From: Glandiceps talaboti | Lineage: Eukaryota; Hemichordata; Enteropneusta; Spengelidae | Direction: 5' to 3' | Assembly (NCBI RefSeq): GCF_964340395.1 | Contig: NC_135550.1 | Location: 31,985,176-32,049,175 of the forward strand | Length of the DNA: 64,000 nt | Part shown: piece by piece, positions 42,223-55,200 of the stretch | How positions within the stretch are numbered: the first letter of the stretch is position 1 | Layout of the letters: each line of letters begins with the position of its first letter | Notes under the pieces: model-generated | What the model saw: the letters and a program-made list of their open reading frames with translations, nothing else | Databases searched by the model: none | Told to the model about the DNA's origin: nothing | Program-made: the position numbers and the translations under genes

Positions 42223-43069
42223 CTGTGTACTACTCAAAAAAGAAGGACTCACTGGTGGTTGGGACGTAGACTATAACTACATGATGTATCAACGAGAGTT
42301 TCTCATAACGCCATCGTCGTAAACCACCTCTTTAGTACTTTACGGCACCGTCCAGACGCAAAAAAGAGGTTGTCAAAAGGTTGCAATTGCGTCAAGAGGT
42401 TGCAAATTGTACTCTGGCTTGTGACAACGTCCGTAAACATGTGTTAGGGGGTGGTGGGTAGGATTCAAATTGCAAAGCTTCACAATTATTCACGTATTAT
42501 ACGAGAGGCATATCATGGGAATAACTTGAATACCGTATCATTCACATGAAAACTTACTTCTGTAAACAAATTACAGACATTTGAATGATGTCTCTACCGT
42601 TCCAAAGTAACTGTATTGTACTGTCCTTCATATATACTGTATAGTATTTGACATGTGTGCCAGGTATGGTTGAAATTGAGTCATGGTTGTGGATATGGAT
42701 ATGGCTGAGTGGACGGATGGGTGAATGGACGGACGGACGGACATTGTCATTCATATAGCCCCCCCCCCCTCCCCAATTCGGATGTTGCCTATTTAAAGAT
42801 TTTTCACCAAAAAGACACATTGTTAAACCTAACTTGCATATTACTGATGGGGTCATGTCATGAACAACTCTCTATCTACACATCCCTAAGAACATCCCAA
42901 CCAAATATCTGACTATTCTGGTCAGTAGCTTTTGTTCTTACGAAAATCAATGATATTTTTTTTACCCAAATCACACATCTTCTGTGATCATTTTGATTTG
43001 AACAACTTTCCAACTAGACATCCAAAGTATCATCCCCATCAAATATGAAAATAATCGGCCCAGACAAAC

Positions 43070-43070
43070 G

Positions 43071-43110
<40 letters not shown>

Positions 43111-43140
43111 GGCAGGCAGACAGACAGACAGACAGACAGA
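43070..43140. repeat. (GACA)n microsatellite
   Basis: About 17 tetranucleotide units with two GGCA variants in the middle. Confidence 0.95.
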
Positions 43141-44058
43141 ACACTACTACACCACGCCTATAGCACTACCGAATCTTTAGTGAAGTTGTCGATATATTGT
43201 CTGAAATAAATATTAGAAGGTTCGTTATGTCTTGAGCTTGTTTCTTTGCGTTCACCTTGGAAGAAGTAACTATAGAGGCCTGTGATTTAAATTGTAAATA
43301 TAATAGCCTATAGGATGACTGTGACTTTGAATTCCCTGAACAAATCCCAAGAAACGATAAATTTATTTTCGAGAGGCACATTACTTTTTCCGCTCCCTTT
43401 CGCAACGTGTTCTACCGTTGCATGCCGCAAAGGAGTTGACACCTGGCAGAAGGTGGTTTTATGATGGCGATGGTCAATCTGATCTTAATCACACAACATC
43501 ATCGGATCCAGGTGGCCTTGTCGGAGATTTCAAACTGGAGTACATGTATATGGTGAAAAACAGGTGGGTCCACCATACCCAATAGTATTGTCTATGAAGA
43601 GCTGCATTTATCGACATAAAACCAAAAAGTGTCAAAGGCCAAAAATCGTTATTATCTTATACATTTTACGTATTTGTATATTTGGCGTCTCAGATATTTC
43701 ATAAACTATGGCCTCTTTTACGACACTGTCGGGGGTGATTTTTCGATGTATCGCAGAAGAAAAATAAATTCTGGTCAATGTTTTTCGTTTGAAGATTTCC
43801 GTCTTGGTGAGCTTTAATTCATTGTATGATAATTTCAGTATATGCTTTGAATTAGATGACACGCAATGACATATGGCAAGCTGCTTATTGGTTGACAAGT
43901 TACCATTCAGTATTCATGCTAATCCATGGAATTTTTCACCAATAGAATTTTCCACGCATATGTTGCACTGTGCATTAATTAAAATTATCAAAATATTTGC
44001 AACAACGCGCTGAATTCTGTGACGGGTCTGCAGGAAAAAAACATCTGAAAAGCGGAAG

Positions 44059-45965
44059 ATGACGAGTGCAGCAGAAGATCACAAAAATCAACGAAGAAAA
44101 CGTCGTACTTCGAAGAGTTCACGAGCCAATGTTTTATTTCCAGTGTCTCGAATACATAGGTACCTCCGGAAAGGTTAGTCTAAACATCTAGCAGCTAACT
44201 TTGCCTACAGGTTGCGCAAGGCAACTATACGCTAGCGTTATAAGCACGTTTTCATCACGTGTTGTACGTGCCGCCGACGCACAATTGGTAAAAGAATTCT
44301 TGTCCCCATGCTCCTCCACAGCCACTCTTCATCCCCACCCCTTTATGACATTATGGGCCATTTTGACACTATTTTAATCTAAATGAGAAATGTGTGTACT
44401 TCTATAAAACTAAGTTCGGGTAAAGCATATATATGTACTTTCCGGGTATGCTGCACACGAACACTGGTGCTCGACAGAGTACAATCCATTCCTCCTTTCT
44501 CGTTACTCGCCACGCTGCTGATGGGGGAGACACATCCATGAACCCTATTCGTTGATAAAGTTTGCTGACGATACTAGCTAGTATGGTTGGATGCACTGGC
44601 GAAATTTGTGACAGAAATTATTGGGTAGAAATTTATCATTTTGTAGATTATCTGTACCTGAATGTAGCTAAGTCTAGGGAGATGGTTACTAGTTTTGCCA
44701 GAAAGAAAGAACATCTTGAACCGTGAGTTGGAAATGATAAGTATCTAAGTCTCACTCTCGACAAGAAATTAAACCACATGCACTGTCTATACATATGGTT
44801 AATCTGGAAGAACAACACAATTTCCATTATCACACAAAGGTGTAACCTCGCCTGTATTGTCTTCGGAAGCTCCACTCGTTTTCATATCAATCCCGAGATT
44901 CTATAATTTAGACTTTTTATTCATCTACTCTCCAAAGTGTTTTAATGTTTGGTGCCATTTGGTGTGGAATATTCTAACGCAGTAGAATAGAATAGAATAG
45001 AATAGAATAGAATAGAATAGAATAGAATAGAATAGAATAGAATAGAATAGATAATTCAAAAATCGGGCCAAGTTGTCAGAAAGAAACTAAACACATTTCA
45101 ATCATTGCTCAGTCTACATGTGTATTATTTCAAATTGTTCAATATTATAAGCTAGTATTGCTTTGTTTGTATTTTACCTGTTTTGTCGTTTTTATATCTG
45201 TTTCTCTTTGAGAGTAATACAATTGTATAGTATTGTACTGTTTTGTATTGAATAATTTATATTGTATTGTATTGTATTGAATAATTTATATTGTACACTA
45301 TATGGATTTGGGTGTTGAAATGAGTGTACAATATCCATATAGCGGTGACATATAAACGTTTGCATATGCATTTTCTCCACAATCCTCATGTCTACGGTAC
45401 TTTTGAACCCCAAAATAACATTTTAGATTCATTTAGTTTGCCTAATGGCGATGATAATTAAAGATCTCACGCTTACTAGTCATATTTAGACATATTCCAG
45501 ACAGTACATGTACAATAAGATAACATCCTTCATATGAAACAAAAATAAGAGGAAAACGTTCAGATCTGACATATATCGCTTGAATTCCTTTACCGTAGGT
45601 TTGTCTAAATCTCGGTATTAATGCCATTTCCCAATCCTTCTCCATTAGGTAGATTCGCCAAGGGTTACGTCCGGCGTACAGCAGTTGGAGCCGCCGTATA
45701 TTTGGCAGCAGTACTGGAATATCTGGCCGCAGAGATTCTTGAAATAGCCGGCAACGCTGCGCGTACCGTGAAAAGGAAAACCATCAGTCCACGTCATATA
45801 TTGCTGGGTGTGAGGAACGACTTGGAATTGGACAAATTGCTTAGTTGTGTAACGATATCGTGTGGGGGCGTTGTACCACACATTCACCCATGTCTCATGC
45901 CAAAAGGAAAGACGACTTTGAAGACCAAGGGCACGGAAAACGCATCCGAGAAAGTGAAGTCTTAA
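44059..45965 (+). CDS. Divergent, intron-containing histone H2A variant
   Basis: Two exons, 44059-44173 and 45649-45965 (TAA), joined in phase 1, give 143 aa. The histone fold is clear: [35 protein letters not shown], then [12 protein letters not shown] and GGVVPHIHP. Upstream in-frame sequence has a stop, so the ATG at 44059 is the first. Oddities: a 4-residue longer loop 1 than canonical H2A between RKG and VYLAA; RNDLELD in place of RNDEELN, losing one acidic-patch Glu (position 91 of H2A) while the Glu residues of EYL and AEILE remain; a short basic N-tail; and a Lys-rich C-tail without the H2A.X SQ motif. PRHILL and IHP resemble macroH2A and GGVxPHIH resembles H2A.Z. No macro domain follows. 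Canonical replication-dependent H2A genes lack introns, so this is a variant, possibly tissue-restricted (inference). Confidence 0.88.
44984..45051. repeat. (AATAG)n pentanucleotide array
   Basis: About 13 units inside the intron of the H2A variant gene. A related (TATTG)n patch occurs at about 45243-45285. Confidence 0.95.
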
Positions 45966-46803
45966 AGTGACAGAACAAAACTTTTACTTGAGATGTGAGA
46001 TGGAGTCCAAGCAATTTGTAAATGTCCTGTGATAATGAGATACTAGAATAAGATATTATCAGATGTTCATGAAAGGACAAAAATAATTTATTTTATGTAC
46101 CTGATACAATTTTTGTTTTCAATTCTTTCTTGGTTTGCGAGGAACTCAATTGTTTTTGCCGATGTTGGTGTTGTCATTTGGGAGACGGTGTTACCATGAC
46201 AACTCCATTGTTTTTGCTGATTTTTGTGTTATGTTGGCATGTTGTTACTTGACAGAACAGTGTTACACCAGTTTTCACTGACTTTGGTATTGTTACATGT
46301 TGCTTATCTTGACGGTGTTACCATGTTGATATTATACTTTCATGCATTTTAACTATACTAGTATGTTATGAACTGAAAACAGAAACAAGACACTCCTGAC
46401 TTCCATCTCCACGATATGGACAGTGCCAATACATGATATCAAATGACATAGTGAAACTGAAAAAAGCTATATATATCATCATTTTGTAGATATGCACTGT
46501 CATTAAAGTTAATCACCAAATAGTGATTGGGGCAGTTTGAATAAAAATGCACTCTTTGTCATAAATGCTCAGCACTTGAAGGGTTTTATACAACAGCGTA
46601 TTTATGATAAACAGTGTATTATGTACAATATTTGTTTATCAAGATGACGTTTTGGTGCAAGTCTGCAGCAAGGGTACACAGAATTCAACACTGCTGTCCA
46701 TGCTTATCCAGTGTCTTATCGAAACCCTAGAAATTGGGACAGTGCCAAACTTCAGGATTGCATTTCATGGTAGCAACTTGTTTGGGCTGTTTCACCATGG
46801 CTT

Positions 46804-46809
46804 AATAAA
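46804..46809 (+). terminator. Poly(A) signal AATAAA for the H2A variant
   Basis: A clear AATAAA about 840 nt after the stop codon. No stem-loop of the replication-dependent histone type was noticed straight after the stop, which fits a polyadenylated variant-histone mRNA. Assigned by position. Confidence 0.5.
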
Positions 46810-46825
46810 ATATATGACATAATGA

Positions 46826-48003
46826 TTACACTTTGAGTGTCATTTCTTAATAATTCATATATCAACATTCCATATTTCAAGTAAATGAAAGGACTCAGCC
46901 ACATTGTATACACACAAAGTTGACTCAGCTCAGTCGACCATTTTTACTCTTATAATAAGTCCTATGCTAACATGCATACAAGAATTTTAATAAGTTTCAA
47001 TTTTACATTCAACAATCTTAGGTTCCATTGCGACATTCATACTTTGAATAAATCATTGATATTAAATATTTACAATATAATTTATCTAAAGTTACATATG
47101 TATATCATCTTTATCAAAGTATTTTGTAAATCAAGTGACGTCTATATAACATTTGTTCAGTTTTTCTAAAGTTTGACATTCAAAGATCACATGAATATTT
47201 ACTTCTATTTAAATAAATTACTCCTTTACTATTTACACATCTTTCAGTCAGTTTTAGTATCTGACAAAACTACAGGCCACAGTCCAATAGCATCCATGTT
47301 GCTATGTGTACAGATACAGCATATTGAAATATAAACAGAACATTATGAAATGATTGAAAAATTCAAAGTTACGTGCTATTTGATTAATTCTGCGATCTTT
47401 ACAATGTATGGCTCCTGAACATGTATAGTTATACTTGTGTAAGAAATTAAATAGTATTATTAAATTCAACTGAAATACAAACTTTGCAATTATTCTAGTT
47501 ATCAATTGCTCTGCAGAAATGATAATAAAAACACAGACTCCAATCATTACATATCATTTGCCAATGTTCACCCCAGGATTTTCTTTCTTTCCGTGACTAA
47601 TTTGCACATGGATGAGATATTTTGTTATGTTGATTAATTCCTATTCTTTTGCTGAAATGATAGAATAAAGGTCTTAGTAATATCTAATATATTCACTGAG
47701 GAGAACACTGACTCAGTCCTGACATAGGAAACAAATGGTCTTATATTTGATTAACATCTGAGCATTTCTCTCAAACTTGTACTTTTATTGGCCAGTACAT
47801 ACATGTACATTATCCTCTCTGAAGTTGAAGTGAGGGATGCCTCAAGAAGGTGTAGTGTAAAATCTTGGTACCTGTAATAGCATTTTACCTCATACTAGAG
47901 GGTCTAAATAGAACAAGATGGTCGACTTATTCTTGGTACCTGCAAAAGCATTTTACCTTATGCTAGAGGATCAAATTAGAAGAAGGTCGACTTATTCTTG
48001 ATT
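46826..48003. other. Convergent intergenic region
   Basis: About 1.2 kb between the 3' ends of the H2A variant (+) and the zinc-finger/SANT gene (-). AT-rich, with no gene recognised. A diverged pair of about 70-bp direct repeats (cttggtacctg..agcattttacct..) lies at about 47865-48000. Confidence 0.45.
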
Positions 48004-48006
48004 CAA

Positions 48007-48012
48007 TTTATT
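48007..48012 (-). terminator. Poly(A) signal for the zinc-finger/SANT gene
   Basis: TTTATT on the plus strand is AATAAA on the minus strand, about 290 nt after the minus-strand stop codon. A 43-bp tandem duplication (48096-48190, 'acaaacctgggtggtagaat') lies in the implied 3' UTR. Confidence 0.5.
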
Positions 48013-48303
48013 ATATACACCTAAAGTAATGCCTGTGTAGTGAGTGGAGTGGAAGTTATGGTGTCTACCAAGAAATTGAATAGTCATTGTTTTTATGACA
48101 AACCTGGGTGGTAGAATTCTACTTCAGGTACTGAGAATTATGACAAACCTAGGTGGTAGAATTCTACTGCAGGTACTAAGAATTATGACATTAAAGTTAC
48201 TTTCAATTATTTCCTTAATGTTTTCTGTATATGACACATTTGGTACCACTGCAGGTTCAGTTACTTTGCGTATCTAAACTTCAATTTCTTGGTAACTGTA
48301 CTA

Positions 48304-51300
48304 TCATTCACTTTTGCTAACAAGTATGGTGCCTTCATTTTTAACCTGTCCGACATCAGTAATTTTTGTCTTTTTTGGATGACTTAACCTTTCGAATTCC
48401 TCATCCTTTGTATGTGAATTTCTAGACTCTCTCTTGCGGGACAGTTTCTCATTATCATAAGCCTTTCCTCTCGTCGTACCATCCTGAAATCCTGTCTTCG
48501 GATTATGATGAGACTTCCTTCCAGCTGTACATTCCTGCAATCCTGTCTGGACCATCTTCCTTGTTCTAACTCCTAGTTTATTTTTAGAGAAAGCTGGCAA
48601 CTTTACCTTCAGCAACTTTCTGTCCTGCCGCCTTCTAGGCTTCTTAACCTTCCGGTCACCTCTGTTGCTCTTTCTTACCTCATCACCTGAATCAGTCGAG
48701 GTGTCGCATCTTTTCTTTGCATCGTTATCATCATCATGATCTAATTTTAATTTCTTTGACTGCATCCTGCTGCCTCTCTTCCCCCGTTGATCTCTTAAGC
48801 TCTGTGTGCAAACTTGATCACTGTTTCTGTTGATATTACATCTTTTGTGTCTCTTCTTCTTACAACCTCCATTCTTAAGTTCACCTCTGCCTCCATCATC
48901 ACTTGACATCTTTGACTGTGTGCAGTCAGAGCTCTTATTAGGGTTGATCTTTCTTGCCTTCTTGGCAACCTTTAGTACACCATTTTTCACACTTCCAACA
49001 TAGCTTTCATACTTCTTGCCTTGTAATGACACTTTCTTGACCTCTAAGAATGCCTGGGGTGCCGGCTCTTCTTTCTGGGATGGTAGAGTGAAAATCAAAA
49101 CTTGGCAATGAATGTACTATACTACATAGGTTTCTATTATCAAAACTTGACAATGAATGTACCTATAGGTTTCTATTATATTGTAAATAAGCTATATTAT
49201 AGTGCACAACCTTATCTTTTGATATGAGATTCAAGTCAAGTTGACATAGTTTACAATTTGTTCATAGGTGTTGTTGCAACATTTACTTTACAATTAGGAA
49301 TACTGTATATATTACTTTACATAGTTCCATGTTTAAGGGTTGGTATAGGAAGTTGAACCACCTGGTGAACTGTTAATATGTAAATAACGTAATCATAATA
49401 TAATTAATATGCATACATGTAACAAGAATTACCATACTTAACATAAATAAAGCACATCCTAAGATTGACTGCATAAACCAACCTGTTTGTTGCTATTTTC
49501 AACACAATTATATACAGTGGGTTTCAGTGTCTTCAAAAGATCATAGAAATCACTGCACTGTCCAATGGTCTTTGTTCCCACCTAAGAAAGTGAAGACAGG
49601 CACAATCTCATAGTAGAATACATATAGATACAACTTTTGAACATTGTCTGCATGTAAGAGGTGTAAGTTTATATGTAGGTGGAAAGCTCGGATCATTTTT
49701 ATTCTCATGTGTCACTTTATAAATCCATAGTTGGACCGTGATAAAATAATCCACAACCCCTCTATAAAACTAGTTTTTCACAAAAGTATGTTTTGTAATG
49801 TGACTTCTAAAAAAGAGTTCTTCAGTACTAAACTGTTTATTTTAAATCAGATGTATAAATTTTAATACCAATCACAAACTTATAGTAGATTTCCAAATAC
49901 TTTACGTTCAGTACTATACTTACACATGATCCAATTGATTCAAAGTCTTTCCCAAACTCCAACAAACCTACTTGGAATCTCTGAATTTCATCAGGTTGCC
50001 AATAGTTATTACCTAGAGAGATGACAAATGACAAATCTCACAGCCATGTCAGAAATAACTTGAATGGTACAGTAGATATCAAATACATATACATCTATAG
50101 CTGTGTGAAAAAACACTTGATTTGCGATATTTGGATGGGACAAAAAAAACTTTGCTATGATGTTGAAAAGCTTGTAAGTACTTACAGAAATACTTATGTT
50201 GGAGTTGTCTGTCATCAATAGGCAACGTTATCTTCCTTTTCAGGGACTCTTCAATGGATTTCTGTGAGATGAAAGTGGTAACAAACATAAAGAATTAACA
50301 ATCTGAAATCCTAGAATTTCATAGTTTTTTTTTTGGTTTATGTCTACCCTGTGTGACCATTTTAGGAGATCAGGCCTGTTTCTGGAGATGAAACTAAAAT
50401 GCCTTTTGCATTTGTTTTAATACTCAACTGTAGAAATTGGTTTCAAGTAGGATGTGATTGCTGTGTGAAGGGTTACCATGTTGTTTGAATGGGTACCTGG
50501 TAGGATGTAATTGTGATAGATTAAATCATATGTTTATTGTACCAGCAAGGTTTGTTGTGCTCTCCAGAAGTTTACTTTTTGGGGGAAACTTTTTTTTTCC
50601 TGATGGCTAGTCAATAGTTTCCTTGACTGGTTTTCTTTGGTAGATATATAATCAAAACAAATTGAGTGGAATAAAGTTTTACAACAAGATTAACATTTAT
50701 AGAAATGACGTAATGCTTGATACTTACAACACCTTGGTGTTTTGTCAATTTCAAATAACCCTTCTCTCCAACATTTATGGAAGGATACAGCATCTTCAGT
50801 AAATCATCAGCTGAAAATATTACGAGTACTTACTTTAAACATTAGCATGTTAAGAATGGTTTTCAAAAGAATGAGAAAGTATTTATTGAAGAATCACAAT
50901 TTTTTCCCCTCAAAACATGAAAAGTACAAGAATCATCCAATGAGTGTCACACTGAACGGAGAAGAAACAAGTCTTCCACATTTGAAGACATAGCCAGCCC
51001 AATACTTACTTGGTGTTTAAATTGTGGTGGTACAATAATTGCTGTCAAGTTCAAAACACCATACATAGCATCATGTTAAATGACCCCATTACAAGGGAAA
51101 ATGAACATTGACTATTCACAGGATAGATGAGACATGGTCATTCTGATTAGACACCCATACTGATAACAAGGGTGAAGATACTAACTTGAATGGTGTGTTG
51201 ATGAAAAAAATTCCATAAACACATTACACTTGATTGGAGTCTTTGTCTATTCAACTCCATGTTTTATGGATGAAAATCTTCATTTTTATGGCAAAATGAA

Positions 51301-52170
51301 ATAAAGTGTCCCCTCAGTATAGTTTGTGAGTGGTTTGGTTGAAATTGAGTTGTGATTGTAAGAGACATGGCTGTCCACAGACAGACTGACAGACAAACAG
51401 ATGCACGCATCCACAGAGGGAAGGACAGTCGTAAGTCATTCCTATAACTCCTCTAGTGTCTATTCAGGGCTAAAGCTAGCAATTGTACTTACTATTGTCA
51501 GTTGATAGTGGTACATCAAGCTTCATTGCATGTTGAACAAACCTATTGACAAAGACACAATGAGCTAAATGATTAATTACACCAAAATGCTGTGGTATGC
51601 ACAAAATAAAATAACATTGGTATTTAAGTGTTTTTTAGTCATTACAGGGCCTAGCAGTGAAAATCAGCTTATGTTGTTTCCTTGCTACCCTCACTTAATT
51701 CTCGCTACCTGCAATACTATTCTACACATCACTGTGGAGTCAAATGGAACGAAGTCGCGCGACAACGCGTTCTAATGTCGACAACTACACTTCCGGTCGG
51801 CTGTGCTAATACACAGGTATGTTTCTTTCCCATTTTCAGTTGTAGACATCTCTTGTAATTTTGCTCTGGAAAGATACTGTACATATATAAATTTTCCACC
51901 TCCATAATTATATGAGCTTAAAACTTGTGTTTATCTTATTTGTTACAAATTAAACTGTTTGCAAGAAACATTCACGTGTATTGACATAGGTGACCAGAAG
52001 TGTAGGTGTCGACAAATGCAAGCGCGGTCGCGAGACTGCGTTCCATTTGACTCCTTAGCGATGCATAGAATTGTATTGCAGATAGCGAGAATTAAAATAA
52101 ATTTTACTGCGTGCTGCTGCTGCTGCTACTACTACCACTACCACCACCACCACCACCACCACCACTACCA

Positions 52171-52240
<70 letters not shown>

Positions 52241-55200
52241 ATTTCCTTCTAAAATATGGACAAATTTGTTATTTAAACTGTAAAGCATTATCTCAATGTT
52301 TTATCATCAAATATTCAATCTTTTTGTACTTTCACTAGATAGCAAATTGTGTCATAAATAGTAATGTATATCATCTTTTTAAAAACTATTTTCTAAGCAC
52401 ACTTGAAAATAGAAAATTAAGCCTAAATTACAACTAGTAATTGTTTATGTCCAGATGATTACTTGATATTCTATAAAGATATCACAAACCTCTTTTGAAT
52501 TTAAAACAATCAAACATTCATATCATATGAGTTTACTGACTTGTTTTGAATGACTTTGCTGGATGCAGGAATGGCTTGAGGCAGAGAAGATACTGATTTC
52601 CCTTTAGTGCCCTCAATTCTATCTCTGTCACAGGTATCTCCACCATCTATCTTTGCTTTCTGGATCAAAATATCAGATTCTCGTCCTGTTTCCTGCTTTA
52701 CAGAGTATCCTGATGGACCTGTTTCAGGATTGTCTAATTTGCTGTGCAAAGTAGAACAAGTAGTAGTTGGTACAATCTCTTTACTTGTTTGTGTCTGGTC
52801 AGTAGCGTTCAAACCTGAAACATAAGATTACACCATCTTAGAGATTTCAAGGTATATACATACATACATACATACATACATACAAGGTGTATACATTTCA
52901 TGGTGTACAGTATACATACAGATTAGTATGAAAAAAAAGCATTGTTTAGTATTAGATTTGATGCAGTAAAATGTTGCTTGGATGTTTTACATGGCAAACT
53001 GCCTTTATCAATTTAAATATGTATATTATGTGCACGTAATCTATGCAATGTTTTTAATTCAATGCAAGTAATTACGTATACTTGTAAAGTTGAAAAAGTA
53101 CATGGAACTAATTGACAGTATATGCTTGGTCGGCATGTCATGTATGTGTTGGCTGGTAGATCTTTTAAAGTGAAATGCTGAAATAATCCTTTATATCATC
53201 CCCATATCACCACAAAGTGACCTTGATGCTCTCACAGTATTATTGAGTTGCCATTTAAAGAGTCAGTGATATATCTCAGTGCAAACTATTTCAGTTTCAG
53301 TGAAGTTTAGATGAAAAAGAAACATTTCAAATGCTAGAATATATTCAATAATCTACCATACATACCTGTTTTAGTCACCAGTAAAGGCTTCTTTTCACTT
53401 GTTGACATAACACGACTTTCAATCTTTGTCCCAAGTTTGGATTTACATCCCATTGACTGATGCACTCTTGCATGTCCACAACGGGCACGTATTGACAGAA
53501 ACATCTTTTTACAAACATGACACATCAACTCATTTTGACTACAAATATACAAGAAAAAAAATTATGTTATTTTCACAACATTCCATATCATGATACTTGC
53601 AGGACATTCCCATACGCAAATTGATGCTGATTCAACCAAAATTGATCTCACATAAGTATTCATATATACATAAAACTGGCCTCCAATTTTACCTTATCTC
53701 TGAACTATACTTGGTGAAGGATTCCACATGGAAATTGTGCAAAAACAAAACGGTTGATTAGTAATAGTCTAAGACTAAATCTCATAGCATAACACAGGTG
53801 ATGACATTGCAAAAATTTTCTCAAAAACCTATTTAATTAGTATCAGAGTTAAGTACAACATGCAGTCTGTTACATCAACATACATATTATGCAAAATAGT
53901 ATCTTTAAATTCCAGAAATGTCACCAATTTGCAAGCAATATAACGTAACAGATAACTATGATTATCAAACAAATATTTTTGTTTTTAATTATACCTGATC
54001 AAATCAGCAACTACACCTCCTTCTCTTCTGTCCTTATCACAAGATCCAAGAGTGGTCGATCCAAGTGCTTCCTGTTTCCCACTGCCTTTCAAGCTCAGTT
54101 GAGACTGTAATGCATTCTTTTCTGTGCAATTTTCAACAGACTTGCATATAACTTTTGTTAAGAAAGCTGCAAGAGTCTGTTTGGCATCTCTCTTTTCAGG
54201 TGTAATACTTTTTTGTTGCTCCTTCTCTACAGAATGCACACTGGACAACTGGGCACGATTGCCATTGGATGGCAAGGTGAATGTTTCCTGGCTGCTTTTA
54301 GAGTCAAGCAAGTCACTGCAAGCTACACTGGTCACAATGGGTGATGTGCAAGCCATTTTGGTAGTCGAGGAAGACTTAGCACTATCTCCTTGTACCATTA
54401 CAACCTGTGGTACCTTGACAGCCTGAGGAACATTAGTGTAAACTGATTCATTGTCATTTCCCTTACTATCATGTGGCAAGAGGAGTTTCATTGCTGCACA
54501 ATGAGTATTTTCTGATGCTGGAGACAGTTGTGCTTGCATGTCCATCTTGGGTGATGTATTTGTTGCCAAAGAAGATACACCAGATATGGTGGGATCTATA
54601 TCTTTGTCAAAAGTCAAAGAATTATTAAGTGAAGTCATTGTAGTGGGATTCATCATTCCTTTCACTGGACTTGCTATGATCTTGGCTTCAGATGTCATAC
54701 TACTATTATCACTTGTGATTGCTTTGCCGCCTGGTTTACTGTCTGCCAATCCACTAGTTGTGATTGCTTTGCCACCTGGTTTACTGTCTGCCAATCCACT
54801 AGTTGTGATCAAAAACGGATGGTCACCACCACTCCCTGATATCATTCTGGATTTCTGGACTTCATCTGCCAGAACTGTTAGTGCGTTCAGCAGCCTATCA
54901 GAGGATGACATCTGAATGACATGTTCTTCAGATTTGGTAGCAGAAGTAGATGGTCTTATTGTCATGATTGTCTTGCCCATGGTACTACTGTCTGTGAACT
55001 GAATACTACTACTGCTGCATGGACGGTCACTAAACTGTTGGCATGATGAAATGGTAGATGCAGTGACAGTACTGGATGATACAGATGAAATAGATGTGGT
55101 AGGTACTACCGACTTCAGTGCTGTATATATGCCTGGTGTGTTGGTTCCAAGAATAGAGACATATTTAGTGACCACAGGAGTAGAATTTTCAGACTGAGAA

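Larger units (their letters stand above)
38983..44058. other. Large intergenic region
   Basis: About 5 kb between the divergent IL-17-like gene 2 and the H2A variant. No supported gene. Simple repeats occur at 41585-41800, 42133-42222 and 43070-43140. A short poly-C run lies at 42759. A minus-strand open segment preceded by a good acceptor at about 42030 (EDYYDSNKGDSPCTFDPWVS) was considered as an exon, but no partner exon was found. Confidence 0.4.
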
